Source: Azospirillum sp. TSO22-1
Lineage (GTDB): Bacteria; Pseudomonadota; Alphaproteobacteria; Azospirillales; Azospirillaceae
Reading direction: 5' to 3'
Assembly: GCF_003116015.1 (NCBI RefSeq)
Contig: NZ_LGQZ01000005.1
Location: forward strand, 1-64,000
Length of the DNA: 64,000 nucleotides
Shown here: positions 24,876 through 33,898 of the stretch, piece after piece
Layout: every line of letters starts with the position of its first letter
How positions within the stretch are numbered: the stretch's first letter is position 1
The notes under the pieces: generated by a model
What the model was told of the DNA's origin: nothing
The model's input: only the letters and a program-made list of their open reading frames with translations
Database searches by the model: none
Translations under genes and position numbers: made by a program

Positions 24876-26177
24876 ATGCACTACGTCGTCCTAGGCGCCG
24901 GCCCGTCGGGCGTGGTCGCCGCCGAGACCCTGCGCAAGACCGACCCCGCCGGCACCATCACCCTGGTCGCCGGCGAGCCCGAACCGCCCTATTCCCGCAT
25001 GGCCATCCCCTACGTGCTGACCGGCAAGGTCGGCGAGGACGGCACCTATCTGCGCAAGACGCCCGGCCACTACGCCGCGCTCGGCATCGAGGTGCGGCAC
25101 GGCCTGGCGTCGCGGCTCGACCCCGACCACAAGCGCATCGACTTCCAGGACGGCAGCCACCTCGGCTACGACCGCCTGCTGATCGCCACCGGCGCGCGGC
25201 CGGTGCGCCCGCCGATCCCGGGACTGGAACTCAAGAACGTCCACCACTGCTGGACGCTGGAGGACGCCCGCAACATCATCCGCCTCGCCGAGCCGGGCGC
25301 GCACGTGGTGCTGATGGGCGCCGGCTTCATCGGCTGCATCGTGCTGGAAGCGCTGGCGGCGCGCGGCGTGCAGCTGACCGTGGTCGAGATGGGCGACCGC
25401 ATGGTGCCGCGCATGATGAATTCCACCGCCGGCACCATGATCCGCACCTGGTGCGAGAAGAAGGGCATCCGCGTCCTCACCTCGACAAAGATCAAGAGCC
25501 TGCAGTCGGTGGCGGCGGAGAAAAGCCGCGGCATCTTCGGCTTTCTCCGGCGCCGCGAGGCGACCACCGAGGGCGACACCATCGACGTCGAATTGGACAG
25601 CGGCGAGCGCATCGGCGCGCACCTCGTCGTCGTGTCGGCCGGCGTGACGCCGAACGTCGACTTCCTGAAGGACAGCGGCGTCAAGGTGGAACGGGGCATC
25701 CTGGTCGACCGCTACATGCGCAGCAGCGTCAACGACGTGTACGCGGCGGGCGACGTGGCGCAGGGATACGACTTCTCGACCCGCGCGCACGACGTGCACG
25801 CCATCCAGCCGACCGCGTCGGAGCACGGCCGCATCGCCGCCATGAACATGGCCGGGCGCAACGTGCAGTACAACGGCAGCCTGCAGATGAACGTGCTGGA
25901 CACGGTGGGGCTGATCTCCAGCTCCTTCGGCTTGTGGGCCGGCGTGGACGGCGGCGACAGCGTCGAGGTGGTGGACCACGCCAACCACAAGTACCTCAGC
26001 CTGCAGTTCCAGGACGACGTCCTGGTCGGCGGCACCGCCATCGGCCTGACCCAGCACATCGGCGTGCTGCGCGGCCTGATCCAGGCGGAAACTCGGCTCG
26101 GCCCCTGGAAAGAGCGGCTGAAGAAGGACCCGCACCGCATTATGGAAGCGTACGTCGCGCATTCCCAAGTGAGATAG
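24876..26177 (+). CDS. aorC: FAD/NAD-dependent oxidoreductase subunit of the AOR complex
   Basis: A 433-residue pyridine nucleotide-disulfide reductase-type protein: FAD-binding YVVLGAGPSGVVAAE at the start, NAD-binding VVLMGAGFIGCIVLEAL near residue 145, and the second FAD motif DVYAAGDVAQG near residue 288. No redox-active CxxxxC is seen. By analogy with AorC it passes electrons from the Fe-S subunit to NAD. It is followed directly by the MoaD-like gene (stop and start codons abut). Confidence 0.88.
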   Translation: MHYVVLGAGPSGVVAAETLRKTDPAGTITLVAGEPEPPYSRMAIPYVLTGKVGEDGTYLRKTPGHYAALGIEVRHGLASRLDPDHKRIDFQDGSHLGYDRLLIATGARPVRPPIPGLELKNVHHCWTLEDARNIIRLAEPGAHVVLMGAGFIGCIVLEALAARGVQLTVVEMGDRMVPRMMNSTAGTMIRTWCEKKGIRVLTSTKIKSLQSVAAEKSRGIFGFLRRREATTEGDTIDVELDSGERIGAHLVVVSAGVTPNVDFLKDSGVKVERGILVDRYMRSSVNDVYAAGDVAQGYDFSTRAHDVHAIQPTASEHGRIAAMNMAGRNVQYNGSLQMNVLDTVGLISSSFGLWAGVDGGDSVEVVDHANHKYLSLQFQDDVLVGGTAIGLTQHIGVLRGLIQAETRLGPWKERLKKDPHRIMEAYVAHSQVR

Positions 26178-26429
26178 ATGCAGATCACGGTCAAGCTGTT
26201 CGCCACGCTCGCCGGCCACCTGCCCGCCGGGGCGCGGCACAACGCCGCCGAGTTGGACGTGGACGACGACGCCACCCCCGCGACGATCATCGAGCGGCTG
26301 AACCTGCCGCGCGAGAAGTGCCACCTGGTGCTGGTCAACGGCGTCTACGTGGTGCCGAGCCAGCTGGAGTCGCACCGGCTCAAGCCCGGCGACGCGCTCG
26401 CCATGTGGCCGCCCGTCGCCGGGGGATGA
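26178..26429 (+). CDS. MoaD/ThiS-like sulfur carrier linked to AOR
   Basis: An 83-residue ubiquitin-fold protein (VKLFATLAGHLPAG at the start) ending in the diglycine PPVAGG, the tail needed for adenylation and thiocarboxylation. In this operon it probably serves tungstopterin synthesis. Its ATG follows the previous stop with no gap, and its stop overlaps the next ATG (ATGA). Confidence 0.85.
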   Translation: MQITVKLFATLAGHLPAGARHNAAELDVDDDATPATIIERLNLPREKCHLVLVNGVYVVPSQLESHRLKPGDALAMWPPVAGG

Positions 26430-26704
26430 TCGCGTCCGTCGTCAAGGAGATGGCGCTGACCCGCGCGGAGTTCCTGCGCCTGCTGCCGGGGGCGGCGGGC
26501 GGTCTGCCCGTGCACGAGGACGGTGGGGTGGTGTGGGTCGGCGACGCGGTGGAAATCGTCGCTGAGCCGCTGCCGCCGCGCCGGCTCGGGCTGTTCGAGA
26601 TTCCGGTGATGCGGGTGACGCTGCGCTTCCATGGCTGCGGAGAGGAGGACGCGTGGGCTTTCGTGCGGCGCTTCGACCGGGCGTTCCAGAAGGGTGGCGG
26701 CTGA
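26426..26704 (+). CDS. Small protein of the AOR operon, unknown function
   Basis: A 92-residue protein coupled to the MoaD-like gene by an ATGA overlap. It has no recognised motif. The core reads DGGVVWVGDAVEIVAEPLPPRRLGLFEIPVMRVTLRF, followed by EEDAWAFVRRFDRAFQKGGG, suggesting a small beta-sheet domain and a helix. Similar small genes accompany AOR operons, and a role in assembly or cofactor insertion is a guess from position. Confidence 0.7.
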   Translation: MIASVVKEMALTRAEFLRLLPGAAGGLPVHEDGGVVWVGDAVEIVAEPLPPRRLGLFEIPVMRVTLRFHGCGEEDAWAFVRRFDRAFQKGGG

Positions 26705-26774
26705 AACCTTTGCAAACCACGTCGAATGGTCGAGACTGCGCTGCCGTAGCGCCCCTTCGCACGGTGTCCCGCCC

Positions 26775-28019
26775 ATGTCGGCCCTCCTCCGCATTGCCGC
26801 CGCGCTTCTGATCCTGACGGCGCCCGCCGCCCTGGCGGTGGAGAACCCCAGCTTCTCGCCGGCCGGTCCGGATGCCGACGCCTACGGCGCGGCGGCGGGG
26901 TATCCGGTCGGGCGCCGCGGCGCGCGCGAACAGCGCGTGCTGGTGGGCACCTTCAGCCACTTCGACCGGATCTACGACAGCCGCCCGGTGGCGCGGGCGC
27001 CGGTGGCATCGCCCCTGAAGCGGACGGACCACGGCGTCACGCTCCGCTACCGCTACGAGCGCCGCGACCGCAGCATCGAGGACTATCTGGCCGAGCACCC
27101 GGTCACCGGCTTCCTGATCGCCAAAGGCGACACCATCCTGGACGAGCGCTACCAGTACGGCCGCACCGACCGCGACCGCTTCACCTCGCAGTCCATGGCG
27201 AAGACGATCACCGGCATGCTGGTCGGCATCGCCGTGTCCGAGGGCGCCATCCGCTCCATCGACGAGCCGGCAGCCGCCTATGTCCCCGGCCTTGCCGGTA
27301 CGGAGTACGGTGCCACGCCGATCCGCGCCCTGCTGCACATGGCCTCCGGCGTGGCGTTCCGCGAGGACTACGGCGGCGCCGACGACATCGCCCGGATGGG
27401 CCGCGCCCTGTTCGGCAAGGCGCCGCCGGACCCGGTCGCCACGGTGGCCCAGTTCAACACGCGCGACGCACCACCGGGCACGCGCTTCCGCTACGCCAGC
27501 ATCGAAACGGAAATCCTCGGCCTGATCCTGCGCAACGCCACCGGCATGCCGGTGGCCGACTATCTGCGCACCCGGATCTGGCAGCCGATGGGCGCCGAGT
27601 CCGACGCCACCTGGGTGGTGGATTCCGCCGGGCAGGAGGCGACCTATTGCTGCTTCAACGCGGTGCTGCGCGACTACGCGCGGTTCGCGCTGCTGCTGGC
27701 GCACGACGGCGCATGGCAGGACCGGCAGATCATCCCGCGTCAATGGCTGCTCGACGCCACCACCGTGCACGCCGGTGAGGAGTATCTGGCGCCCGGCACG
27801 GCAACCTCCTACAGCGGCTACGGCTATCAGGTCTGGCTGCTTCCGGGCGGGCGGCGGATGTTCGCGCTGCGCGGCGTGTACGGGCAGGTGATCTTCGTGG
27901 ACCCGGCGTCGAAGCTGGTGCTCGTGCACACCGCGGCCCGCCGCGTGCCCGCCAACGACCCGGCGGCCCGCGAGCTGCCGGCGCTGTGGAGCGCGCTGGT
28001 GGAGCGCTTCGGCAACTGA
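26775..28019 (+). CDS. Serine beta-lactamase-like hydrolase (class C / esterase family), exported
   Basis: A 414-residue protein with a signal peptide (residues 1-21, ending ALAV) and the class C beta-lactamase fold: SxxK motif SMAK near residue 140, a YAS motif (FRYASIETEIL) near 241 and a late HTAARR that stands in place of KTG. Such proteins are usually peptidases or esterases rather than true beta-lactamases. It begins 70 bases after the AOR operon and may be read through from it, but a functional link is not evident. Confidence 0.82.
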   Translation: MSALLRIAAALLILTAPAALAVENPSFSPAGPDADAYGAAAGYPVGRRGAREQRVLVGTFSHFDRIYDSRPVARAPVASPLKRTDHGVTLRYRYERRDRSIEDYLAEHPVTGFLIAKGDTILDERYQYGRTDRDRFTSQSMAKTITGMLVGIAVSEGAIRSIDEPAAAYVPGLAGTEYGATPIRALLHMASGVAFREDYGGADDIARMGRALFGKAPPDPVATVAQFNTRDAPPGTRFRYASIETEILGLILRNATGMPVADYLRTRIWQPMGAESDATWVVDSAGQEATYCCFNAVLRDYARFALLLAHDGAWQDRQIIPRQWLLDATTVHAGEEYLAPGTATSYSGYGYQVWLLPGGRRMFALRGVYGQVIFVDPASKLVLVHTAARRVPANDPAARELPALWSALVERFGN

Positions 28020-28023
28020 TCCC

Positions 28024-28395
28024 TCAGACCACCGGCGCGCCATACCCCCAGGAGAACGGCACCGGGCCGGAGAGCGCCACCACGTCGCCGTCCTCCAGCG
28101 TGCGCTCCTGGTTGACCATGTCGCCAAGCGTCGGCGTCGGGTCGCGGCCGTTGATCAGCACGAGGTAGACGTCCCGCGGCGGGATGCCGAAGCGGCGGAT
28201 CACGTCGCCCACCGTGCTGCCGGCCGGCAGCGGCACCGTCTGCACCGGCCGGCCGTGGCCGTGTGGCACCAGGCTGTTGAACAGCCGCACCTCCACCCGG
28301 ATCTGGATCGCCCCGGAGTTGTCGCCGACGGAACGGTCCTGAACGAGGTCCTGCACGGGTCGATCCTCCACGCTGTTTGCCCGGCCTACGGTCAT
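28024..28395 (-). CDS. MoaD/ThiS-family beta-grasp protein without a diglycine tail
   Basis: A 123-residue protein with a flexible N-terminal ~30 residues followed by a ubiquitin-like fold (VEVRLFNSLVPHG, LPAGSTVGDVIRRFGI, YLVLINGRDPTPTLGD, LEDGDVVALSGPV). It ends GYGAPVV, not GG, so it cannot act as a standard sulfur carrier. It converges on the serine hydrolase with a four-base gap. It may be a structural or regulatory relative of the AOR MoaD protein; the function is unknown. Confidence 0.7.
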   Translation of the reverse strand: MTVGRANSVEDRPVQDLVQDRSVGDNSGAIQIRVEVRLFNSLVPHGHGRPVQTVPLPAGSTVGDVIRRFGIPPRDVYLVLINGRDPTPTLGDMVNQERTLEDGDVVALSGPVPFSWGYGAPVV

Positions 28396-28510
28396 CCTGC
28401 CCCGCCGCGCCGCCCTTGACCGCCGTCAAGGCTGCCCCGCTCACGCGGTGGTGGTCGACCAAAGTATAAGGCCCCATATTGCTGCCCACCAACGAACAGG
28501 GAGAGCAGGG

Positions 28511-29683
28511 ATGGTCGAGACGGTTCCGGGCCTGGAGAAGTACACCGCCGACATGAAGGCGTGGCGGCACGACCTGCACGCCCATCCGGAGACCGCCTTC
28601 GAGGAGCAGCGCACCAGCGACGTGGTCGCCGGCAAGCTGGAGAGCTTTGGGCTGGAGGTGCACCGCGGCCTCGCCAGGACCGGCGTCGTCGGCATCCTGC
28701 GCAACGGCGAGGGGCCGTCCGTCGCCTTCCGCGCCGACATGGACGCGCTGCACATCGACGAGCAGACCAACCTGCCGCACGCCTCGCGCCACGCCGGCCG
28801 CATGCACGCCTGCGGGCACGACGGCCACACCACCATGCTGCTGGGCGCCGCGCGCTACCTGGCCGAGAATCCGAATTTCCAGGGCTCCATCGCCTTCGTC
28901 TTCCAGCCCGCCGAGGAGAACGAGGGCGGCGGCCGGGTGATGGTCGAGGAAGGGCTGTTCGAGCAGTTCCCGGTCACCGAGGTCTACGGCATGCACAATT
29001 GGCCGGGCCTGGACGTCGGCCGGATGGCGATGCGCCCCGGTCCGATGATGGCGTCCTACGACGTGTTCGAGCTGACGCTGACCGGCAAGGGCACGCACGC
29101 CGCCATGCCACACCTGGGCACCGACGTGATCGTCGCCGGCACGCAGATCGTCAACGCCTGGCAGACGATCGCCAGCCGCAACACGCACCCCGTCGATTCG
29201 GCGGTGGTCAGCGTCACCCAGTTCCACGCCGGCGACACCTGGAACGTCATCCCGGCCAGCGCCGTGCTGCGCGGCACCACCCGCAGCTTCCGCGCGGAAG
29301 TGCAGGACACCATCGAGCGCCGCATGCGCGAGATCGCCCAGGCCATCGCCACGGTGATGGGTGTCGAGGCGTCCTTCCGCTACGAGCGCCGCTACCCCTC
29401 CACCGTCAACACCGCCGACGCCACCGAGAAGGCCCGCCGCGCCGCCGCCCGCGTCGTGGGCACGGAGGCGCTGGACCTCGACCCGATGCCCAGCATGGGT
29501 GCGGAAGACTTCTCCTTCATGCTGCAGAAGCGGCCGGGGTGCTATGTGTGGCTGGGCGCCGGCCCGTCGGATGGCGGGCGCAACCTGCACAGCCCGCACT
29601 ACGACTTCAACGACGAGGTGCTGCCCATCGGCGCCAGCTACTGGGTGCGGCTGGCCGAGACGGTTCTGCCGAAGGCAGGATAA
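28511..29683 (+). CDS. M20 family amidohydrolase (hippurate hydrolase type)
   Basis: A 390-residue metallopeptidase. Zinc-binding motifs HACGHDGHTTMLLGAA (about 98-113) and QPAEENEGGGR (about 132-142) are those of the M20D amidohydrolases, which cleave N-acyl or N-carbamoyl amino acids. The ATG at 28511 follows GGGAGAG. It lies just upstream of the transport and hydrolase operon at 29807 and may act on its product, for example an N-carbamoyl amino acid, but it is separated by a 123-bp gap with its own promoter-like sequence. Confidence 0.85.
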   Translation: MVETVPGLEKYTADMKAWRHDLHAHPETAFEEQRTSDVVAGKLESFGLEVHRGLARTGVVGILRNGEGPSVAFRADMDALHIDEQTNLPHASRHAGRMHACGHDGHTTMLLGAARYLAENPNFQGSIAFVFQPAEENEGGGRVMVEEGLFEQFPVTEVYGMHNWPGLDVGRMAMRPGPMMASYDVFELTLTGKGTHAAMPHLGTDVIVAGTQIVNAWQTIASRNTHPVDSAVVSVTQFHAGDTWNVIPASAVLRGTTRSFRAEVQDTIERRMREIAQAIATVMGVEASFRYERRYPSTVNTADATEKARRAAARVVGTEALDLDPMPSMGAEDFSFMLQKRPGCYVWLGAGPSDGGRNLHSPHYDFNDEVLPIGASYWVRLAETVLPKAG

Positions 29684-29687
29684 TACG

Positions 29688-29698
29688 CATTACTAATG
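29688..29698. promoter_or_regulatory. AT-rich palindrome upstream of the FAD oxidase/transport operon
   Basis: CATTA-C-TAATG, a symmetrical 11-base site, lies in an unusually AT-rich stretch (29681-29730) between the amidohydrolase and the next operon, about 110 bases before its GTG. It is a candidate operator or part of the promoter; no regulator gene is adjacent. Confidence 0.3.
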
Positions 29699-29806
29699 TG
29701 AATAACAGCCATATCCCGCATTTTAATCGGGGGATTTGCATCGTACCCCGTTCTGCCCCATAGTTCGGCCCTGAAGGAACTGGTCGGACCAATTCGGACG
29801 GCGCAC

Positions 29807-31126
29807 GTGGCAGAGACGACGAACAGCATCCCCGGACAGGGCGGTATTTGGGAACGCCCCAACTCGCTGTGGGAGGCGACGGCCCCGCCGCCGCCGGCCC
29901 TGCCCGTCCTCAAGGACTCGGTGGAGGCCGACGCGCTGGTCATCGGCGGCGGCTTCACCGGTCTGTCGGCGGCGCTGCACCTCGTCGAGGCCGGCAAGCG
30001 CCCGGTGGTGCTGGAGGCGTCCGAGCTGGGCCGCGGCGCCTCGGGCCGCAACAACGGGCAGATCATCCCGACGCTGACCCGGCCGGACCCGGACGACCTC
30101 GTGGCGCGCTTCGGGCCGGTGGACGGCGAGCGATTCGTGGCGTTGGTGCGCGACAGCGCCTCGTACCTCTTCGACACGGTGCGCCGCCTGGGCATCGACT
30201 GCGCGGCGGAGCAGAACGGCTGGATCCAGCCGGCGCACACGCCGGGCCGAATCAAGATCGCGCAACGCCGGGTCGAGCAGTGGGGCCGCCGCGGCGCCGA
30301 CGTCGAGCTGCTGGACCGCGACCGGGTCCGCGGCCTGCTCGGCTCCGAGTATTACCACGGCGGCTGGATCAACCGCACCGGCGGGCACATCAACCCGCTG
30401 GCGCTGGTGCGCGGGCTGGCGGCCAAGGTGGTGGAAGCCGGTGCGTCCATCCACGTCAACTCCCCCGCCCTGTCGGTGGAGCGCCGCGGCGACCGCTGGG
30501 TGGCCCGCACACCGGAGGGCGAGGTGACGGCCGACGCGCTGATCCTCGGCACCAACGGCTACGCCTCCAGCGTCTTCCCGACGGTCCGCACCGAGGTGGT
30601 GCCGATCCTGTCCTGGCAGATGGCCACGGCGCCGCTGGGCGACAATGTGCGCAAGACGGTGATCCCCGGCCGGCAGGCGATGTCGGACACGCACGGCGAC
30701 CTGCGCTTCATGCGCTGGACCGCGGATAACCGCTTGGTCACCGGCGGCGCGCTGCTGATCCAGGTCAACGGGCCGGAGCGGCTGAAGACGATCGTCGGCG
30801 CGCGGCTGGCGGAGATGTTCCCGCAGCTGGCCGGCGTCACCTTCGACTATGTGTGGAACGGCCGCATCGCCATGACCACCGACTATTTCCCGCGCGTCCA
30901 CCGGCTGGGGCCGAACGGCTTCGCCTGGGCGGGCTGCAACGGGCGCGGCGTGGCGCTGTCGGTGTCGCTGGGCCGCGAGCTGGCCCAGGCCGCCGCCGGG
31001 CGCGACATCCGCGAACTGGCGCTGCCCTTCACCGAACCGACGCCGCTGCCCTTCAACAGCCTGCTGCAACGCGTCGGGCCGCTGAAGCTGTTGCAGTACC
31101 GCTGGAACGATTCCCAAGAGATCTGA
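29807..31126 (+). CDS. FAD-dependent amine oxidoreductase (PuuB/DadA-like)
   Basis: A 439-residue DAO-family flavoprotein: the FAD motif ALVIGGGFTGLSAALHLVEAG begins near residue 44, then GRGASGRNNGQI (typical of PuuB-like enzymes) and a C-terminal GCNGRGVALSVSLGRELA motif. Such enzymes oxidise gamma-glutamylputrescine or similar amines. The start is GTG at 29807. It is followed 11 bases later by an ATC-hydrolase-family gene and the Liv-type transporter, so it probably oxidises the imported compound. Confidence 0.85.
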   Translation: MAETTNSIPGQGGIWERPNSLWEATAPPPPALPVLKDSVEADALVIGGGFTGLSAALHLVEAGKRPVVLEASELGRGASGRNNGQIIPTLTRPDPDDLVARFGPVDGERFVALVRDSASYLFDTVRRLGIDCAAEQNGWIQPAHTPGRIKIAQRRVEQWGRRGADVELLDRDRVRGLLGSEYYHGGWINRTGGHINPLALVRGLAAKVVEAGASIHVNSPALSVERRGDRWVARTPEGEVTADALILGTNGYASSVFPTVRTEVVPILSWQMATAPLGDNVRKTVIPGRQAMSDTHGDLRFMRWTADNRLVTGGALLIQVNGPERLKTIVGARLAEMFPQLAGVTFDYVWNGRIAMTTDYFPRVHRLGPNGFAWAGCNGRGVALSVSLGRELAQAAAGRDIRELALPFTEPTPLPFNSLLQRVGPLKLLQYRWNDSQEI

Positions 31127-31137
31127 ACGAGAGCATC

Positions 31138-31638
31138 ATGGCCGACACCCCCGATTATCCCACCCTGCTGCGCAACTCCTACGCCATGCGCGCCGCCGCC
31201 TACGCGCACATGTTCGACGTGCTGCGCGAGCGCTTCGGCACCGAGACCGCGCTGGAGGTCGGCAAGGAATCGACCCGCCGCCTCGGCGAGCAGATGGGCA
31301 CCAAGTACGCCGGGCACGGGCCGGGCGACCTGGAGGGCCTGTGCGGCGCCTTCCTCGACGGCATCCCGCTGCGCGACCAGATGTTCGCGCCGGAGATCAA
31401 GCGCTGCGACGGCGAGATGCTGGAGATCCACTTCCACCGCTGCCCGCTGAAGGAAGCCTGGCAGGGGCAGGGCCGCAGCGACGAGGATCTGGAGCTGCTG
31501 TGCAAGATGGCCGGCGCCATCGACGGCGGCCTGTTCGAGTCCGCCGGCTTCACCTTCAAGGGCGAGACCTGGAAGCCCGGCGACGAGGGCTGCTGCCGCC
31601 TGAAGGTCGTGCCGGGTCCCGGCGCTGCCGCCAAGTAA
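31138..31638 (+). CDS. L-2-amino-thiazoline-4-carboxylate hydrolase family protein (first copy)
   Basis: A 166-residue protein resembling the ATC-hydrolase family, whose founder opens the thiazoline ring to N-carbamoyl-L-cysteine. Visible features are the helical N-terminus (RAAAYAHMFDVLRERFG), HFHRCPLKEAWQGQG and late cysteines (LLCKMAGAIDGG, GCCRLKV). It lies between the FAD oxidase and the substrate-binding protein. It is divergent from the second copy at 36365, so the two may act on different intermediates; the true substrate is unknown. Confidence 0.75.
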   Translation: MADTPDYPTLLRNSYAMRAAAYAHMFDVLRERFGTETALEVGKESTRRLGEQMGTKYAGHGPGDLEGLCGAFLDGIPLRDQMFAPEIKRCDGEMLEIHFHRCPLKEAWQGQGRSDEDLELLCKMAGAIDGGLFESAGFTFKGETWKPGDEGCCRLKVVPGPGAAAK

Positions 31639-31674
31639 ACCGATAAACGACAACGACTTCAGGGAACCGCAACG

Positions 31675-32781
31675 ATGACCCTCCGTCTCGCCGCTCTCAC
31701 CGCCACCGCCGTGGTCGGGCTGTCCGTGTCCGCCCACGCTGCCGACGTCAAGATCGGCTACCAGCTGCCGCTGACCGGCGACACCGCCCAGTATGGCCAG
31801 GACTTCCGCAAGGCCGCGGAGATCGCGCTGGACGAGTTCAAGGCCGCCGACAAGCCGTTCAAGGTGGAGATCGTCTTCGAGGACAGCCGCTCCGACGCCA
31901 AGGAGGGCGTGAACATCGCCCGCAAGTTCGTGGACGACAAGGCGATCGTCGGCGTGCTGGGCGACTTCACCTCGGGCGTGTCGATGGCCGCCGCGCAGGT
32001 CTACAAGGAGGCCGGCCTGGCCCAGCTGTCGCAGACCGCCTCGCACCCCGACTACACCAAGATCTCCAAGTACCAGTTCCGCAACATCGCCACCCAGGCG
32101 CAGGAAGGCCCCTACAACGCCAAGTGGATGGCATCCAAGGGCTTCAAGAACGTCGCGGTGATCGCCGAGCAGACCGACTGGGGCCAGTCGGTGGTCGCCG
32201 GCTACACCGAGGCGGTGAAGGCCGGCGGCGGCCAGGTGGCGTTCAGCGAGTTCTTCAACCGCGGCCTCAAGGACTACCGCTCGCTGATCTCGAAGATCGA
32301 GCGCGCGAAGCCCGACGCCATCTACACCGGCTTCTTCTACGAGGACGGCGCGCAGTTCCTGAAGCAGCTGCAGCAGCTGGGCGTCAAGACGCCGGTCTAC
32401 TCGACCTCGGCTGCCTACAGCCCGAAGCTGCTGGAGCTGTCCGGCGACGCGGCGGACGGGCTGCACCTCACCTCGAACTTCCTGCCGACCAACCCGGACC
32501 CGGCCGTTCAGAAGTTCGTGGCGGAGTGGAAGAAGCGCTCCAACGGCGCCGAGCCCGGCCAGTTCCCGGCGCAGGCCTATGATGCGGTCCGCATCATGCT
32601 GGCCGCGGTGGAGAAGGCGCAGCCGAACCCGACGCGCGAGAGCGTGCGCGACGCGCTGGCCCAGACCAAGGACTTCCCGGGCATCACCGGCAAGACCACC
32701 TTCGACGCCGACCGCGAGGCCAACAAGGAGCTGACCAAGGTCGAGGTCAAGGGCGGCCAGTTCGCGCCGGTGAAGGAGTAA
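31675..32781 (+). CDS. livK: Branched-chain amino acid-type ABC transporter substrate-binding protein
   Basis: A 368-residue periplasmic protein with a signal peptide (ends AHAAD near residue 23) and the LivJ/LivK fold: VKIGYQLPLTGDTAQYGQDF at the mature start, then VVGVLGDFTSG and periplasmic-binding type 1 repeats. It supplies substrate to the LivHMGF proteins encoded downstream. Because catabolic genes flank the set, the ligand may be an amine or heterocycle rather than a branched-chain amino acid. Confidence 0.9.
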   Translation: MTLRLAALTATAVVGLSVSAHAADVKIGYQLPLTGDTAQYGQDFRKAAEIALDEFKAADKPFKVEIVFEDSRSDAKEGVNIARKFVDDKAIVGVLGDFTSGVSMAAAQVYKEAGLAQLSQTASHPDYTKISKYQFRNIATQAQEGPYNAKWMASKGFKNVAVIAEQTDWGQSVVAGYTEAVKAGGGQVAFSEFFNRGLKDYRSLISKIERAKPDAIYTGFFYEDGAQFLKQLQQLGVKTPVYSTSAAYSPKLLELSGDAADGLHLTSNFLPTNPDPAVQKFVAEWKKRSNGAEPGQFPAQAYDAVRIMLAAVEKAQPNPTRESVRDALAQTKDFPGITGKTTFDADREANKELTKVEVKGGQFAPVKE

Positions 32782-32852
32782 GGACGGAGATGGGGCGCGG
32801 CGCGCGCTTCACGCGCCGCCGCGCCTTCTTCTTTCGTCATCGTCTTTTCTTT

Positions 32853-32941
32853 CGTCATCCCCGCGAAAGCGGGGATCCAGGCAGCTTGGCGAAACCGTGC
32901 CTTGCAAGCGTCCCTGGATCCCCGCTTTCGCGGGGATGACG
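32853..32941. repeat. REP-like inverted pair, copy B
   Basis: Arms at 32853-32880 and 32914-32941 are perfectly complementary over 28 bp and enclose 33 bp. They match the arms at 14937-15043 except for one base in the hairpin loop. It separates the binding-protein gene from livH and may lower expression of the membrane components. Confidence 0.8.
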
Positions 32942-32977
32942 AAATGACGAAGGAATGCAGAACGGAGCGTCGCCCCG

Positions 32978-33898
32978 GTGGATTTGTTCGACCCCTACTA
33001 CCTCCAGCAACTCGCCATCGGCCTGTCGCTGGGCATGACCTACGCGTTGATGGCGATCGGCTTCACGCTGATCTTCGGCGTGCTGAACGTCGTCAACTTC
33101 GCGCACGGCGAGATCTACACGCTGGGCGCCTTTGCCGGCCTCGTGCTGATCACCGCGGCTGCCCCGCCCATTGCGGCGGTGGTCTTCGCGGCGCTCGCCA
33201 TCGGCGCCTTCGCCGGCTTCTCGCTGGAACGGCTGGCGTTCAAGCCGTTCCGTCGCTTCACCGACGAAGCGTCGCTGAAGTCGCGGGCGATGCGCGAGTC
33301 CACCCTGCTCTCCTCGCTCGCCGTGTCGATCGTCGTGCGCGAGGCGCTGGAGATCGTCTTCGGCTCGCAGATGCGCTCGGTGCCGTTCGAGTACCTGATC
33401 AACACGCCGGTGCGCGTCGGCCCGGTGATCCTGGTGACCGGCGACTTCATCATCCTGGGCGTCGCCGCGGCCATGCTGATCGGCCTGCAGTACCTGCTGA
33501 CCCGCACCCGCATCGGCCTGTCGATCCGCGCCGTGTCCAACAACCCGCTGGGCGCCAAGTACGTGGGCATCGACACCGACCGCACCATCATCATGACCTT
33601 CGTGGTCGGCTCGATGATGGGCGCCGCCGCCGGCATCCTGGTCGGCCTGTACTACGGCGCGATCTTCCCGGCCATGGGCTTCGTGCCGGGCATCAAGGCG
33701 TTCGTCGCCATGGTGATGGGCGGGTTGTCCTCGATCCCCGGCGCGGTGATCTGCGCGCTGATCCTCGGCATCTCGGAGAGCATGGCGACCACCTTCGTCT
33801 CCTCCGGCTGGTCGGACATGGTGGCTTACGGCTTCCTGATCCTGACGCTGATCTTCTTCCCCAACGGACTGTTCGGAGCGGGCCGTGAGCGCGTCTAA
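32978..33898 (+). CDS. livH: Branched-chain-type ABC transporter permease LivH
   Basis: A 306-residue inner membrane permease with about eight hydrophobic segments. Family hallmarks are ALMAIGFTLIFGVLNVVNFAHGE near the start and IKAFVAMVMGGLSSIPGA near residue 232. The start is GTG at 32978 and its end overlaps livM by 14 bases. Confidence 0.92.
   Translation: MDLFDPYYLQQLAIGLSLGMTYALMAIGFTLIFGVLNVVNFAHGEIYTLGAFAGLVLITAAAPPIAAVVFAALAIGAFAGFSLERLAFKPFRRFTDEASLKSRAMRESTLLSSLAVSIVVREALEIVFGSQMRSVPFEYLINTPVRVGPVILVTGDFIILGVAAAMLIGLQYLLTRTRIGLSIRAVSNNPLGAKYVGIDTDRTIIMTFVVGSMMGAAAGILVGLYYGAIFPAMGFVPGIKAFVAMVMGGLSSIPGAVICALILGISESMATTFVSSGWSDMVAYGFLILTLIFFPNGLFGAGRERV

Noticed and set aside
26775-28019. 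Antibiotic-resistance beta-lactamase
   Set aside because: The SxxK motif is present but the KTG motif is not; the protein resembles esterase/peptidase members, so resistance is not claimed.
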